From Hemileia vastatrix (Eukaryota; Basidiomycota; Pucciniomycetes; Pucciniales; Zaghouaniaceae), in NCBI GenBank assembly GCA_030280995.1, contig JASXTE010000016.1, forward strand, positions 18,977,501 through 19,041,500: a DNA stretch of 64,000 nt, written 5' to 3'. Shown here piece by piece: positions 35,051 to 45,975 of this stretch (its first letter is position 1; every line of letters begins with the position of its first letter). A model generated the notes under the pieces. It did no database searches, was not told the origin of the DNA, and worked only from the letters and a program-made list of their open reading frames with translations. The translations under genes were made by a program, and so were the position numbers.

Positions 35051-38000
35051 ATGAGTGCTCCCCAGGATAGTGTAAGTGAACAGCCTGCTTATAATACCAG
35101 GTCTAAAGCTAACAAAAACTTTCCAGGACATCACCATGGAGGGACAACAGTACCCCCAACCAGAAAGCATGAGTATAGAGGAAAAGGACGCCTTCTTAAA
35201 AAAGATAACTATCAAAAAGACGTCTCCTCCTCTTCAGGATCAACTGTCCCACCTGGCCAAACAGGTTCTGAAGTTGGAGGAATCAAAATCTCTCATGTTC
35301 AAAGAAGTAGAGCAGTTGCAAAACAATTGCAAGGTAGGATTTCAGCAGATGAATCAGGCAATGGCAGAATTAAAGGGAGGCCAGCCCAGTCAATCAAATC
35401 AGCAACCCCCTACCCAAGGAGGGTCCACTCACTCCCAGGAGAAAATCCTGGTAGAAAAATGGAAATGGGACTGGTTTCACCAACAGTGGACAAGCCACAG
35501 TTGCAACAGGGATCCACCCCCTCATCTGACTTCCTCAGCTCACCCTTACAAGGGAAAAAAGCGCCAAAAATCAGGACTGGCAACCATCCCTTGGTAAGTA
35601 ACTTACCCTCTCAGATTAGACATAATACTGATAATTACAATATAGGTAATTCTATTGATGTTAAATCTGTACAAAAAATAGAGGAGGATTTAAGAAATTT
35701 AGGTTTTAGAGTAGATACACCTGACTTGTCTTTTGTCCATAATAACAGTACTATATGCAATGATAATACAGTTAATCCTCAGTTGCAACCACCTACTAGT
35801 GAGATGAGAAGTTCACAGGAGAGTGAGAGAATTGAAAAGGAGGACATGGAATATTTTAACAAAAATCCAACTGTCCATAGAATTGTTTCAGCATTGTGGA
35901 ATAGAATGACTGATTGTGAGGAACAGACAGTTAAGCTCACTAGTGATACAATTTCATCCTTAACATTGAACATTTCTCAATTAGCAACACGTAATAAAGA
36001 ATTAGAGAAAGAACATTTGTCTCTAACTCTTAAATATGATTCATTGAGTAATAAATATAATGACCTTTCAAACAAATTTTGTGAGTTAGAAAAATTATAT
36101 GAAACACATTTATTAAAAACTGAATCAAGAACAAAGTTATCTTTTGCACAGACAAATCAAAGTGTCTCTGAGCTGCTACAAAGATTAACTAAAGTTGAGA
36201 TTGAAACTGCCAATCTACTGATGAACCAGGATAATCATAAGTATAATCAATATAATAATAATCCTTTCATTGGCAAAAGTGAATCTCATTCCTTCCCTGT
36301 ACCACCACAATTAAAACCATCTGGTGGTAGTGTCAAATCTGAAAATGTAAGTCACAAATCCGTGCAGTAAGAAATACAAGACCATTTATCAAAAGTGAAT
36401 GAGTTGTTGAATTTACCTAAGATTAGTGAGATAAAATCCAATCAGAAGAACTGGCCTAAAATAGATCAGTACCCAACTTATGATGGGGAAGCCAGCTCTG
36501 ATTGGCAACATTTTATTCAAAGAATTGACAACTTGAAATTCTCATATAAGTTACCAGATGAAGAGATAACATCAAAATTAATTTCTTTATTTAAGGATGT
36601 TGCTTTATTATGGTTTGAAGCTGTCTTAAGTGAGGGTAGAGACTACTCTTGGGCTGAATGGAAACAACTTATTGAAAAACAATTTGGAGGTTCTAAATTC
36701 AGGCTTACTCAGCAGAGACTGTATGAGAAGACTAGGTATAATCCGTTGAATGGTGACAAACCTATGGTATTTTTAATGAATTTAAACAAAATATTAAAAG
36801 CCATTGAGCCTCATATGGATTTTAACTTATGGAAAGATAAGATAATATACAAATTACCTATATCTGTCAGAGACATTGTTGTAGCTAGAACATTAAATGT
36901 TACTGAATATTCTGACTTTATTAATATTTGCAATGAAATATTATTAAACCATAAGTATGAATCAAGGTATTCCACTTATAAGCAAAATGTTGAACCTGTA
37001 AAAACTCAGAATTCAAAAACACTTCAGGAGAAGCAGAAAAAACCTACTGCACCTGTAGTACCTAAAAATTATGAAACAAATACTTGTTATAAGTGTAACA
37101 AACCTTGGGTCAAAGGTCACAAATGTGAGAAAAACATAAATATTGTTGAAAATCAACGTGAATCTGAAACTGAAACTGAAAAAAGTAAAGAATCAAGTGA
37201 TTATGACAGCAATATCTCATATAGTGATGAAAATGAAGTCTGTATGTTGGAAGATGATTTGTCCATCTTTGAAAATCCAATATTAAATATGGACTCAAAT
37301 GAATCTTTAAGGAATTTTGAGGATGCTGAAATCATTAAGGATATACAAGCTGATAACTTTAGAATGACACCTATCACGGTTCCAGCTATCATTTCTGGTG
37401 AAAATGTTAATATAGTATTGGACACAGGAGCTGCTGGTTCAGTTGTTTCCACTAATACATTACAGAAAATTGATAGTGAATATAAGTTTAAGCTTGAACC
37501 ACTTCAGAATAAAAATTGGAGAGGTTTTGGATCAGTACTACACCCCATTGGTAAATACAAAGCTGCTGTTTTCTTTAAACACCAACATGGTTATGTAAGG
37601 GTAACTTGTGACTTTGTAGTAATGGATAATACAAATTGTAGTAACTGTTTTATCATTGGAAATGATATTCTGACTAAATTTGGTGTAAAATTAGACCCTG
37701 CTAATAACAATTTTACAATTGGCATGAATGGTAAAAGGAAATTTAAAATAAATTCTTTTAACACTGTCTTACACATTGAGTCAGTAACAAATTCCCCGTC
37801 TAAAGGAAGAGAATCCAATGAGTTGGAACTTCTGGAAACAGAAATTTCAAAAGCATCATTTGGCACTCAGATAAGTGAAACTGAGAAAGATAATATTTTG
37901 GAATTAATTAAAGCTTTTCCAATGGCTTTTGCACATGGTACAAATGAACTTGGCATGGTAAAAGAACATGAAATGAAAATTAGTTTAACCTGTGATATGG

Positions 38001-40918
38001 ATAATATTCCTGCTAGTCTTAAAAAGAAACCATACCCTGCTTCACCAATGAAGAGGAAAGACATAGAGGATAATATTAAGATGTTATTAAAATTGAGCAT
38101 TCTTGAGAAGGTTGAAACTACACCAAAATATTGTGTAATATCACCAGTGCTGATTTCTTATGAACAAGATAAAGCAAGACTGTGCGGTGATTATAGAGCA
38201 TTAAATACATTTACAGTAGATGATATTTATCCCTTGCCAAGGATTGCCTCTATACACGCTACCCTTAAAGGTGCTAAATATATAAGTTGCCTAGATGGAA
38301 ATAAAGGGTACCATCAAATTCCTGTTGAAAAGAATTCACAGAACTTTTTGTTGATAACAACACACATGGGAATTTATAAGTATGTCAGAATGCCATTTGG
38401 ACCAAAGAATGCTCCATCAGTATTTCAAAAGTTAATTGATATAACATTCCATAATGAAATGATTGAGGGATGGTTAATGGTATACATTGATGACATCATA
38501 GTGTTCTCTAAAACTTTTGATGAACACTTAATCCATTTAAGGAAAGTATTTCAGAAAATGGATGAAATAAAAATGACCCTTGCATTGAAAAAATGTAAAT
38601 TTGGGTTTGAATCTTTATAAGTGCTTGGTCATATTGTATCTGGCTTACAAATATGTGTAGACCAAAATAAAGTGGTTGCAATAAAGAATATTGGCATTCC
38701 TCAAAATGTGAAGGATGTACAATCTTTTCTTGGAATGTGTGGTTATTATAGACAATATATAAAAAACTACCAATCAATTGCTGCACCACTGACCACACTG
38801 ATAAAGAAATCAGAAGCTTTCATTTGGAATAATGAAAGACAACAAGCTTTTAATAAGTTGAAAGAATGTTTAATGACAGCTCCTATCTTGGGATTACCAG
38901 ATTTCCAATTACCTTTTGTATTATATACAGATGCAAGTTTTATTGGTCTGGGTGCTGCTTTGCATCAAAAACAACTTATTGAAGGTAAAATGTCAGAAGT
39001 AGTAATCTGCTATATTTCACGTACTCTGAGAAGTGGTGAATTGAAATATGGTGCTACTCAACTTGAATGTTTGGCAGTAGTATGGGCTCTTGAAAAGCTA
39101 CATTATTACCTTGAAGACCAAAAATTTGAGTTAATAACTGACTGTAGTGCAGTTAAGTCACTCTTAAACATGAAAACTCCTAATAGACACATGTTTAGAT
39201 GGCAATTAGCTGTACAAGAATACAGAGGACGGATGACTATTACACATAGAGCAGGAACCTTGCACTCTAATGTAGATCTGTTATCTAGAGTACCTCTGCC
39301 TAATAATGATGATAATCCTGCTTATGTTCCTGAGTCAGAGATTATTAACATTTATGGCATTTATATTGTAGATCTTGAGGATGAATTTATGCAATCAATT
39401 CTTGATAATTATAATTCAGATCCTGATTTAAGTAAATTAACTACAATATTAAATGATCCATCTAATGCTTCAATGAATGTTTTAATAAAAACATTACCAG
39501 ATAAGTATAAAGAGGCATTAGAGAAAGGAAAATTTTCCATTGAGGATGGTTTTATATATTACAGGAAAAAATTAAGTAATGTAATTGTAATTCCCCCTTC
39601 AATGAAGGAGTTAATGTTAAGTATATGTCATGATGATATATTAGCAGGTCATTTTGACTACCATAAAACATTAACCAGAGTAAAAAACACAGCTTGGTGG
39701 ATTAACATGTCTGAGGATGTTCAGAAATATGTTGAAACATGTGATTCTTGTCAAAAATCTAAAAGATTAACAGGAAAAAGAGCTGGTTTATTACAACAAA
39801 TTGAGCAACAAAAAGCTCCATGGGAAATCATTAACATGGACTTTGTAACAGGTTTGCCAATAGCAGGGCATAAGAGTTATAACTCCTGCTGGGTAATTGT
39901 AGATAGATTTACAAAGATCTGTAAATTTATTCCTACCCACAAAGAGGTTTCTGCAAAGGACTTAGCTTTTTTATGGTGGACACAAATGTTAAATACAGCA
40001 GGTTTCCCCAAAGCAATAGTTTCTGACAGAGATCCTAAATTTACTTCTGAGTTCTGGACGTCACTTATGGATGTTTCAGGGTGTCAATTAAAACTTTCTA
40101 CAGCACATCATCCACAAACTGATGGGCTAGCAGAAAGAATGATACAAACCTTAGAAGATATGATAAGAAGATACTGTGCTTTTGGTCTTAATTTTAAAGA
40201 CAATGACAAATTCACGCATGATTGGGTAACCCTTATCCCAGGTTTAGAATTTGCATATAATAGTACAGTACATTCTGTCACTGGCAAAAAGCCATTTGAG
40301 TTATGGTTGGGTTATGTACCTAATACCCCTGCTAAAACTCTTAATAAGTTACCTAGATTAGATATTCATCCAGGTACTAAATCTTTTCTTCAGATGCAGG
40401 AATTATGCAGAAAACATGCTCAAGAATGTATAAATAAGGCTTTTGAGTATGAAAAGAAAAGATGGCATAAAGCCCATAAAGAACAAATGTTCAAAGAGGG
40501 TGATGAAGTCCTTATTTCAACACTACATTTCAATTTAAATGGTAATGTTAAATTGAAGGATCCATTCATTGGACCATTTGTAGTTAAAAAGATGGTTGGT
40601 AATAATGCTGTTGAGGTTATTCTATATGCACCTTATGATAGAAAACATCCAGTATTTCCTATTTCTCTTATAAAACCATACCATTCTAATGATACTGCTC
40701 TCTTTCCAAGAAGATCAGGAAGGCATAAACAGCAACCTGAAGAAATAGTGGAAAAAGCAGAAATTGAAAAGATACTTAAAAAGAGACACCTTACTAAAGA
40801 AAAGGGAGTTGAGTATCTATTAAGATTTAAAAATAAATCAAGTGAATATGACCAGTGGATTCCAGAAAATGAAATCTCTGATCTTAAAAATCTCTTGAAA
40901 AAATTTAAATCTAAATAA
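35051..40918 (+). pseudogene. Gypsy-B gag-pol polyprotein, nearly intact
   Basis: One frame of about 1,956 codons from ATG 35051, with TAA at 36368 (before the capsid domain) and 38618 (inside RT). Order: Arg/Ser/Gly-rich N-terminus and coiled coil; gag domain (NWPKIDQYPTYDG); zinc knuckle CYKCNKPWVKGHKC; protease VLDTGAAGSVVS (about 37420); RT with VYIDDIIVFSK (about 38483); RNase H with LYTDASFIGLG, ECLAVVWALEKL and ITDCSAVKS; integrase zinc domain (HDDILAGHFDYH, CDSCQKSKR) and core (NMDFV, VSDRDPKF, GLAERM); C-terminal chromodomain-like segment (EIEKILKKRH ... YDQWIPENEI). The chromodomain would steer integration to marked chromatin. All catalytic residues are present; only the two stops disable it. 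Confidence 0.95.
35136..35597 (+). CDS. Overlapping +1-frame coiled-coil ORF in Gypsy-B gag region
   Basis: A 153-codon ORF starts at ATG 35136 in a strong eukaryotic start context (CACCATGG), +1 relative to gag. It has a helical segment (QDQLSHLAKQVLKLEESKSL, then FKEVEQLQNNCKVGFQQM), then EKILVEKWKWDWFHQQW, then HPYKGKKRQK, ending ATIPW. Layout and motifs match the Gypsy-A ORF at 29333-29893. It lies wholly inside the gag ORF, whose own translation here is Ser/Gly/Arg-rich and poorly conserved. The frame is open further upstream but without ATG. Role unknown. Confidence 0.6.
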   Translation: MEGQQYPQPESMSIEEKDAFLKKITIKKTSPPLQDQLSHLAKQVLKLEESKSLMFKEVEQLQNNCKVGFQQMNQAMAELKGGQPSQSNQQPPTQGGSTHSQEKILVEKWKWDWFHQQWTSHSCNRDPPPHLTSSAHPYKGKKRQKSGLATIPW

Positions 40919-41021
40919 TACTGTTCATTAAGTATATGTATTATAAAAATTAATTTTTTTTTATTATTTCATTCCTTAAGATTAATTAAAATGTCTTAAC
41001 ATTTTTTTTATTGTTTTTTTT

Positions 41022-41033
41022 GGGGTGAGGGAG
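41022..41033 (+). promoter_or_regulatory. Gypsy-B polypurine tract
   Basis: GGGGTGAGGGAG directly abuts the 3' LTR start TGTCAG at 41034. This is the expected plus-strand primer site. Gypsy-A has the similar GAGTGAGGGAG before 47870. Confidence 0.85.
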
Positions 41034-41136
41034 TGTCAGCCTAAATATCCTTAGGACTGAGTATTTCTTATGCTTAAAATAAGATAACCTTAACTAGATT
41101 AAGCTTATATCTTAAAAATAAGGTTAAAATAATAAT

Positions 41137-41330
41137 AGGGGGTGTCAGTTCTGGCAAATCCGCACTTAACTTAAGTGCGGATTTCAAACCAAATCAGCAC
41201 TTACAAATCACCACTTAAATTTTGCAAAAAAGTCACTTATTTCAAAAAAGGGTGTCAGTTATGACCTCAAATCAGCACTTTTTTCCCGTTTTTTTTCACA
41301 ACCACATTTGGCCACAAAACATCCCTTCCT
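41137..41330. repeat. D1 left terminal repeat with hairpin
   Basis: After the terminal AGGGGGTGTCAG, positions 41156-41184 form a perfect hairpin: AAATCCGCACTTAA, one base, then its complement. A second landmark, gggtgtcagttatgacc with tcagcac, follows at 41247 and is repeated at 41489. The same arrangement starts D2 at 52094. Confidence 0.85.
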
Positions 41331-42404
41331 TTCTTACCCCATCCCTGTCACATGTGACACAATGACCTTCCTCGCTACCTACCCATCAATCCTCGGCACA
41401 CACCCCTTCCTGACATTTTCAATATTTTGACCAGGCATGTTTACATTCTTTTTTACTTATTTCTTCTACTTCTTAATCTTTTTTCTATGGGTGTCAGTTC
41501 TGACCTCAAATCAGCACTTTTTTCGTGATTTTTTTTTCAAAACCACATGTTGGCCACATCATCCCTTTCTTTCCCATACCATTTTGTACTCTCCAAATGT
41601 CCTCTTTGTGTACTTCATTCACTTGGGTTGGTATTTTGGTTTGTTGCATATTCATTTTTTTTGGAATTTACGGTGAATTTTTTTTTTTTTGGATGGCTCA
41701 TTGGTTTTCTTTCACCAGCTCAACATGAAATCGCATATTTTCTGAAATCACATATTTTGTCAGTGATTTTTTTTTTCATTCATCCCTCATATCCTTTTCC
41801 TATTCTCCTCCAACATCCCTCAAACAATTTGGTTTCATTCATTTTGTCATCTCATCTCTCCAAGTAAGTCACTTTATTCTTTTTTTTGATTTTTTGATTA
41901 CTAATTATAATTTTTTTTTGTTTTCTTCTGTTTATTTTATTTTTTTTATCTAAATTTTTTTTGTAAGTGGTTATTTTGGATTTCAATGTTATAATTAACC
42001 TTTTTTTTCTCTCCCTCTTTACTTTCTTTTTTAGCTCCATCACCCTACTCTTCATCCCTCCTTGGCATGGTCATTATCCCCCCTTTCCCTTATTTCACTT
42101 TTTTTTGGCTCCATTTCATTGAAACACATACATTGCAAATTCTTTATGCATTTCACTTACTCCATATTCAATTTCCCCACAATTCCAACATCAATCTTTC
42201 TCACTCTATTTTTCCTACTTTTCAATCAAGGTAAGTTTCATCTCCTTTTTTTCATGCCTATATGATATCTCATTCCTTTTATGAAAAGTTCATACTTAAA
42301 TATATGTATGACTCTTATCTGGATAACAGTGAACTTATAAAACTCCTTTTGATCTCATCTTCATTACCACTTTTCAAGTTTTTGTAAAATTTTGAAAATC
42401 AGAC
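41331..42404 (+). other. T-rich leader of the Tet-like gene in D1
   Basis: No convincing protein; ORFs here are Phe/Leu-rich shadows of T-rich DNA. The segment 41695-41880 (from cagctcaacatgaaat to ccaagtaagt) is conserved on the opposite strand at 58690-58900, upstream of the second Tet-like copy. Both keep a GTAAGT donor, so it is probably a 5' untranslated exon or promoter. Another donor (aaggtaagtt) lies at 42230. Confidence 0.5.
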
Positions 42405-42722
42405 TCGGAATTAGGGTTAGGTTTATTCAAATCTAATGTTCTTTTTACTGATGATTCTCCTGAAGGCTACCTTTCATTTCCCACAAACAGATTTGAATTT
42501 GATTCAGTGGTTGCTGAGATATTGACCATTAAAGTTGAGCCTTTTTTTTCCCAATTTAAATTTCTATTTCATTTTTTTATGTAACAAATTAGGGTTAGGT
42601 TTATTTAAATCACATGTCCTTTAACTGAAGATTCTACTAAAGCATATCTTTCATTTCCCTCAAACAGGTTTGAATTAGGTTCAGTGGTTGCTGAGATTTT
42701 GACCTTTGAAGTTGAGCCTTTT
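42405..42722. repeat. Tandem duplication in D1, period about 182 bp
   Basis: Two units begin attagggttaggttta at 42412 and 42590. They run through ctttcatttcc, aaacag, tttgaatt and cagtggttgctgagat to gttgagccttttttt. They lie just upstream of the Tet-like reading frame, in its presumed leader or intron. Confidence 0.75.
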
Positions 42723-42829
42723 TTCCGAATTTCACTTGTCTTATTTCACATTTTTATATTGCATATTTAGAGGATAAGGATTCTGAAACTCTTATATGAT
42801 TATTATCTAGGCATTTCAATTATATAGGC

Positions 42830-43456
42830 ATGTATTCATTGCTCAAGAATATCACTAAAGCTCAAAAAGATGAAGATTTTTGCTTATGGGACACTCTACC
42901 TTCCTTTAACTCTTTTCTTGCTCTTTGACTCAAAAAGCACTGTAATAAAGCATTTGAAAAAAATCATGAACTTGCAACCAAAGTTGGAATACTGAATTGG
43001 TGTGACTCCGAATGGGAAGATATCAGCCACAAATATCTTTTATTTTCTAATGTTATTATCACTCATTCTGGATTTCACAATAAAATTCACACTGATACCA
43101 AGGACACCAATTTTCTTACTTTTGGTATATTCTCATATATCAAACCGATTACTGGCCAACCAATACCATCTCCAGCTAAAATCAAATGACATGGTTTATA
43201 TTTTCCAGACCACCGGTGCATCATTGATTTTGGTTTGGGAAATGGTATCATCGAAACTATTTGGAATTCTTCTAAGGATAATCATCAAACGACCAAAGCT
43301 CTTCCTGGTTTGGAATCCTGTCAACATTTAACACATTTTGGTTGCTCATTTCAAATCAGTCATAAGTTGATTCAAAGAATCAATAAGGTAATGAAAGAAG
43401 GTAAAGTTAATCAATTTAAAAAAACTTTATTTAGATCCAAAAAGTATGGGGATTAG
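42830..43456 (+). pseudogene. Tet-like 2-oxoglutarate/Fe(II) dioxygenase relic in D1
   Basis: One frame from ATG 42830 to 43456 has two TGA stops (about 42926 and 43188). It shows a double-stranded beta-helix signature: ITHSGFHNKIHTDTKD carrying the iron-binding H-x-D, TFGIFSYIKPITGQPIP, GLYFPDHRCIIDFG, GIIETIWNSSKDNHQT with the distal His, and LTHFGCSFQI. This pattern fits the fungal Tet-like 2OG dioxygenases, relatives of TET/JBP enzymes that oxidise 5-methylcytosine or thymine. The substrate here is unknown. It lies between the inverted ends of D1, opposite the transposase. A second copy is at 55.7-56.2 kb. A further conserved block (NGNHDNIYLFHG, about 43562-43640) follows. Confidence 0.75.
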
Positions 43457-43749
43457 AGTTGTCATCGAAAATTTTATATTTTTTCATAAATTTTTAATAA
43501 ATATTTTTTATGTATCAATTTCCTCAACTAAAGTAATGGGCCCACGACCTTGTGTTGTATAAATGGTAATCATGATAACATTTATTTGTTTCATGGGGTT
43601 CCTCTAGCCTATACCTGTGGAAAGTCCCAAACTTTTGTTTCTAGATTTGATCTGCATTTTGGCTTAAGGGATTGTCATTACTTTAAACTAGGGAAATTGA
43701 TATATATTAGATATTTTTTTAATAATTTACGTAATTATATTAAATTTAG

Positions 43750-43920
43750 ATGACTTCCACCACTTACTTCAATAAAATGCAGGGGGGGGGTATTGCCAAA
43801 TTTTCAAATCTGACATGTGAAATTGATGACTTAGAAAAATTTTGGTGATATCCACCCCTTGCTTCAATAAAATGCAGGGGAAAGTATTGCCAATTTTTTA
43901 AAACAGATATAGAATTTTTT
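43750..43920. repeat. Paired C/G-rich motif repeat downstream of the Tet-like relic
   Basis: Two units, cttcaataaaatgcagggg followed by gtattgcc, occur at about 43768 and 43861. The first has a run of nine G. The same pair occurs inverted at 55180-55330, and a diverged pair (caggggagggtatttcc, taggggagggtatcgcc) in Harb1 at 10037 and 10078. This module is shared by all three elements. Confidence 0.7.
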
Positions 43921-43934
43921 TGACTTGTAAATAT

Positions 43935-44592
43935 TTTGGTGAAATTTTTTGACGAGAATGTGAAAGTAATTGTTTCCACCTTGAGCAGGTTTCTGGCTCA
44001 AAGGAATAGCAGTACCATCAACAAAACCAATACATCCTGGGAAGCCCTCTGCTTGCAGAACCTGAGATGATTCAAGTCGCTCTTCTTTTGTTGGCCAGGT
44101 GAGAAGTTGAGATTACAAGGAGTTGATGGCAGTGATACATTGTTTGGTATAAGTGTTAACTGAACCATACCCTGAATCAAAGACATTTTCTAAACATTTC
44201 AAAGCGGCTCCATTACCATTTGAACCCAAATGACATAGTGTGATGGCCAATTGAATTGAAGGATGTTGTTGTTCTTTTTGAGAATTATTGTGAAATATGG
44301 GATGATCCTGAATAAGCTCAAGCAATTTAAGGAAACATTCCTGAGAAGTCCTGAACAGCTCTCTAAAACTGGGTGTAGATAGTTTAAGAAGTGTTTGGAT
44401 GGTGTACTTTGGGGTATGAAGTACTTGAGGCTTTCTGGGAAGAAGGTAACGTTTCGTGGCCATTTTTGATAAAAAGACAAAATCTTCTTCTAGATCAGAA
44501 TCAGAATCGCAATCAGACTCCAAGAGCAGTTCAAGAGCCATGAAAGTCATTGCTTTATGTAATTTATCACGATTTGAAAGTGAGGAAGGCAT
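43935..44592 (-). pseudogene. HARBI1-like transposase relic in D1
   Basis: ATG at 44592 on -. An acidic N-terminal stretch (ESDCDSDSDLEEDF) leads to HTPKYTIQTLLKL, a helical domain, CHLGSNGNGAALKCLEN and GSVNTYTKQCITAI. After a frameshift near 44110 it reads LTWPTKEERLESSQ, then AEGFPGCIGFVDGT (first catalytic Asp intact) and IPLSQKPAQGGNNYF. It stops at about 43935; the second Asp and the Glu are deleted. The start lies 307 bp inside the right terminus, the normal place for this gene. Confidence 0.85.
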
Positions 44593-44739
44593 AACTCTTA
44601 TATGATATGATATGAAGATGTAAGTGATGTACGATGTTTGAGTTATGAAGTGTTATGCTGCGGAGTGCTGCGTATGAATGGGATGATGCTGACAAATCAG
44701 TGAAATGGGACTTGATGGTGAAATCAGAACTTTTGGTTG

Positions 44740-44899
44740 AGAAAGTGCGGATTTGAGTGAAATAAGTGACTTATTTCATTTTGAAATCCACCAGTATTGG
44801 GGCTAGTGTGTTTTGGAAATCCGCACTTATTTAAGTGCGGATTTGGTCAAATTTAAGTGCGGATTTGTAAGTGCGGATTTGCCAGAACTGACACCCCCT
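44740..44899. repeat. D1 right terminal repeat with multiple AAGTGCGGATTT copies
   Basis: AAGTGCGGATTT occurs four times in direct orientation (about 44745, 44836, 44860 and 44872), and once inverted at 44818, making a hairpin with the 44836 copy. The terminus ends CTGACACCCCCT at 44899. The repeats look like transposase-binding sites. Confidence 0.8.
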
Positions 44900-45975
44900 A
44901 ATATATATTATTTTATTATATATATATATAATTATTATTCTATTATATAATTTATAATAGTTTAAATAGCTTATCCATGGCCTAATAATACTTATTAAGG
45001 TGTTAATGGAGTCATAATATACTTATCTTAAGTGATATGAAGTAATTATTGACATACATAAGCCTATATGTATACATAAATCTCATATTCAGTGAAATAT
45101 GCAGTATATTATGTATATTTAGGTATATAAGTGGGTTTTAGCCCCTTAATAGCCTATAACCTTTGTTTTTCTGCTTATTTTAGGTCATATGGACGAAATC
45201 AGTGGACTCACAACGCCTACAGAAGCATAGACACCTATATCAGGCGCATACACCCAGTTTGGACAACTAAAATTACTTCCTTGGATGGTTATTCACGGAT
45301 TTATGGGTTGGAAAGATGTTTTTGGGTTAATGTGGATGCTTGGGGATGTTATTGGGGGCTTGGACTTTTATTTGTTTCCTTTATATGCTTTTAGTTTCAT
45401 TAAATCTCTTTTTGATCATTTATTTTACCTGTTTCTTTATGGTATCCGCTTTTATCTGGGTTTTCTATTTATGGTATGACTCTGTGTTATTATTAATAGT
45501 GATGGAGGGTCCTTAATGGAGGTCTGGGTGTTGAAACTGCTTGAAGTGGACGCCATGGGGAGGTGATGGGCCCTCACAGTGCTGTAATTGCCGGGGATAG
45601 CAGTGACATCATCTGGATTGAAGGTCTGTGCACTCCAGTGGATTTGGGTATAAGTAAGGAGGGATTTTGACGGTTTATTATCATCATTCAATTACTACAC
45701 TTCAAACAAACACTACAATACAATTATTAGTATTCAGAAATATATTATAAAGCCCTTATAAATTGATATTATCTTTATAAAAGCTATAACTATATTTTAT
45801 TCTTCTATTTTCCACCACTAGCACGCATTTAAATCCAAGTATTGTGAGTTTTATTTGAGTATAACTATTCTATTAGTCTTCCCCTGAGGTTTAATCACTA
45901 AATCATTTATTAATAAGTAGTAGGACCATAAAATAACACTATTATATCATACTTATATACTAGACTATACTGACA

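Larger units (their letters stand above)
41137..44899. mobile_element. D1, Harbinger-like DNA transposon carrying a Tet-like gene
   Basis: It is 3763 bp. The ends are inverted: AGGGGGTGTCAGTTCTGGC, then AAATCCGCACTTAA, on the left, and the same in complement on the right. AAT flanks both sides (41134-41136 and 44900-44902). The empty site is known from the other LTR, so the boundaries are certain. It contains, left to right, a duplicated terminal segment (41247 and 41489), T-rich leader with GTAAGT donor sites (41870, 42230), a tandem duplication, a Tet-like dioxygenase relic (+, 42830-43456) and a HARBI1-like transposase relic (-, 43935-44592). As the innermost insert it is the youngest insertion of the nest, yet its genes are already broken, so it probably moved with help in trans. 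Confidence 0.92.
33359..45975 (+). mobile_element. Gypsy-B, Ty3/gypsy chromovirus-type element
   Basis: LTRs TGTCAGCCTAAATAT...CTGACA: the 5' copy at 33359-34535 (1177 bp) and the 3' copy at 41034-45975, which is 1176 bp after removing D1 and its AAT duplication. ATTAG flanks the element (33354-33358 and 45976-45980). The LTRs differ at under ten positions by eye. Gag-pol runs in one frame from 35051 to 40918 with just two TAA stops. A third LTR of this family is at 62002-63177. It inserted in the Gypsy-A RNase H codons, and removal restores QLECLAV. Confidence 0.94.
41034..45975 (+). repeat. Gypsy-B 3' LTR, split by D1
   Basis: LTR sequence is present at 41034-41136 and 44900-45975. Its TATA box tatataag is at 45124-45131. 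The D1 transposon lies between, with AAT on both sides. Comparison with the uninterrupted 5' LTR gives the exact empty site (aataataatatatatt). Confidence 0.94.

Noticed and set aside
29194..40918. Repeat-induced point mutation (C to T) as cause of the stop codons
   Set aside because: Compared between Gypsy-A and Gypsy-B, the TAA codons mostly replace AAA or GAA, not CAA/CAG. LTR differences are also not dominated by C/T changes.
41437..42265. Several overlapping Phe-rich + strand frames
   Set aside because: T-rich leader DNA. The conserved feature is a splice-donor-containing segment, not a protein.
43002..43331. 109-codon frame starting MTPNGKIS
   Set aside because: It is the shadow of the Tet-like reading, which lies in another frame and has the conserved motifs.
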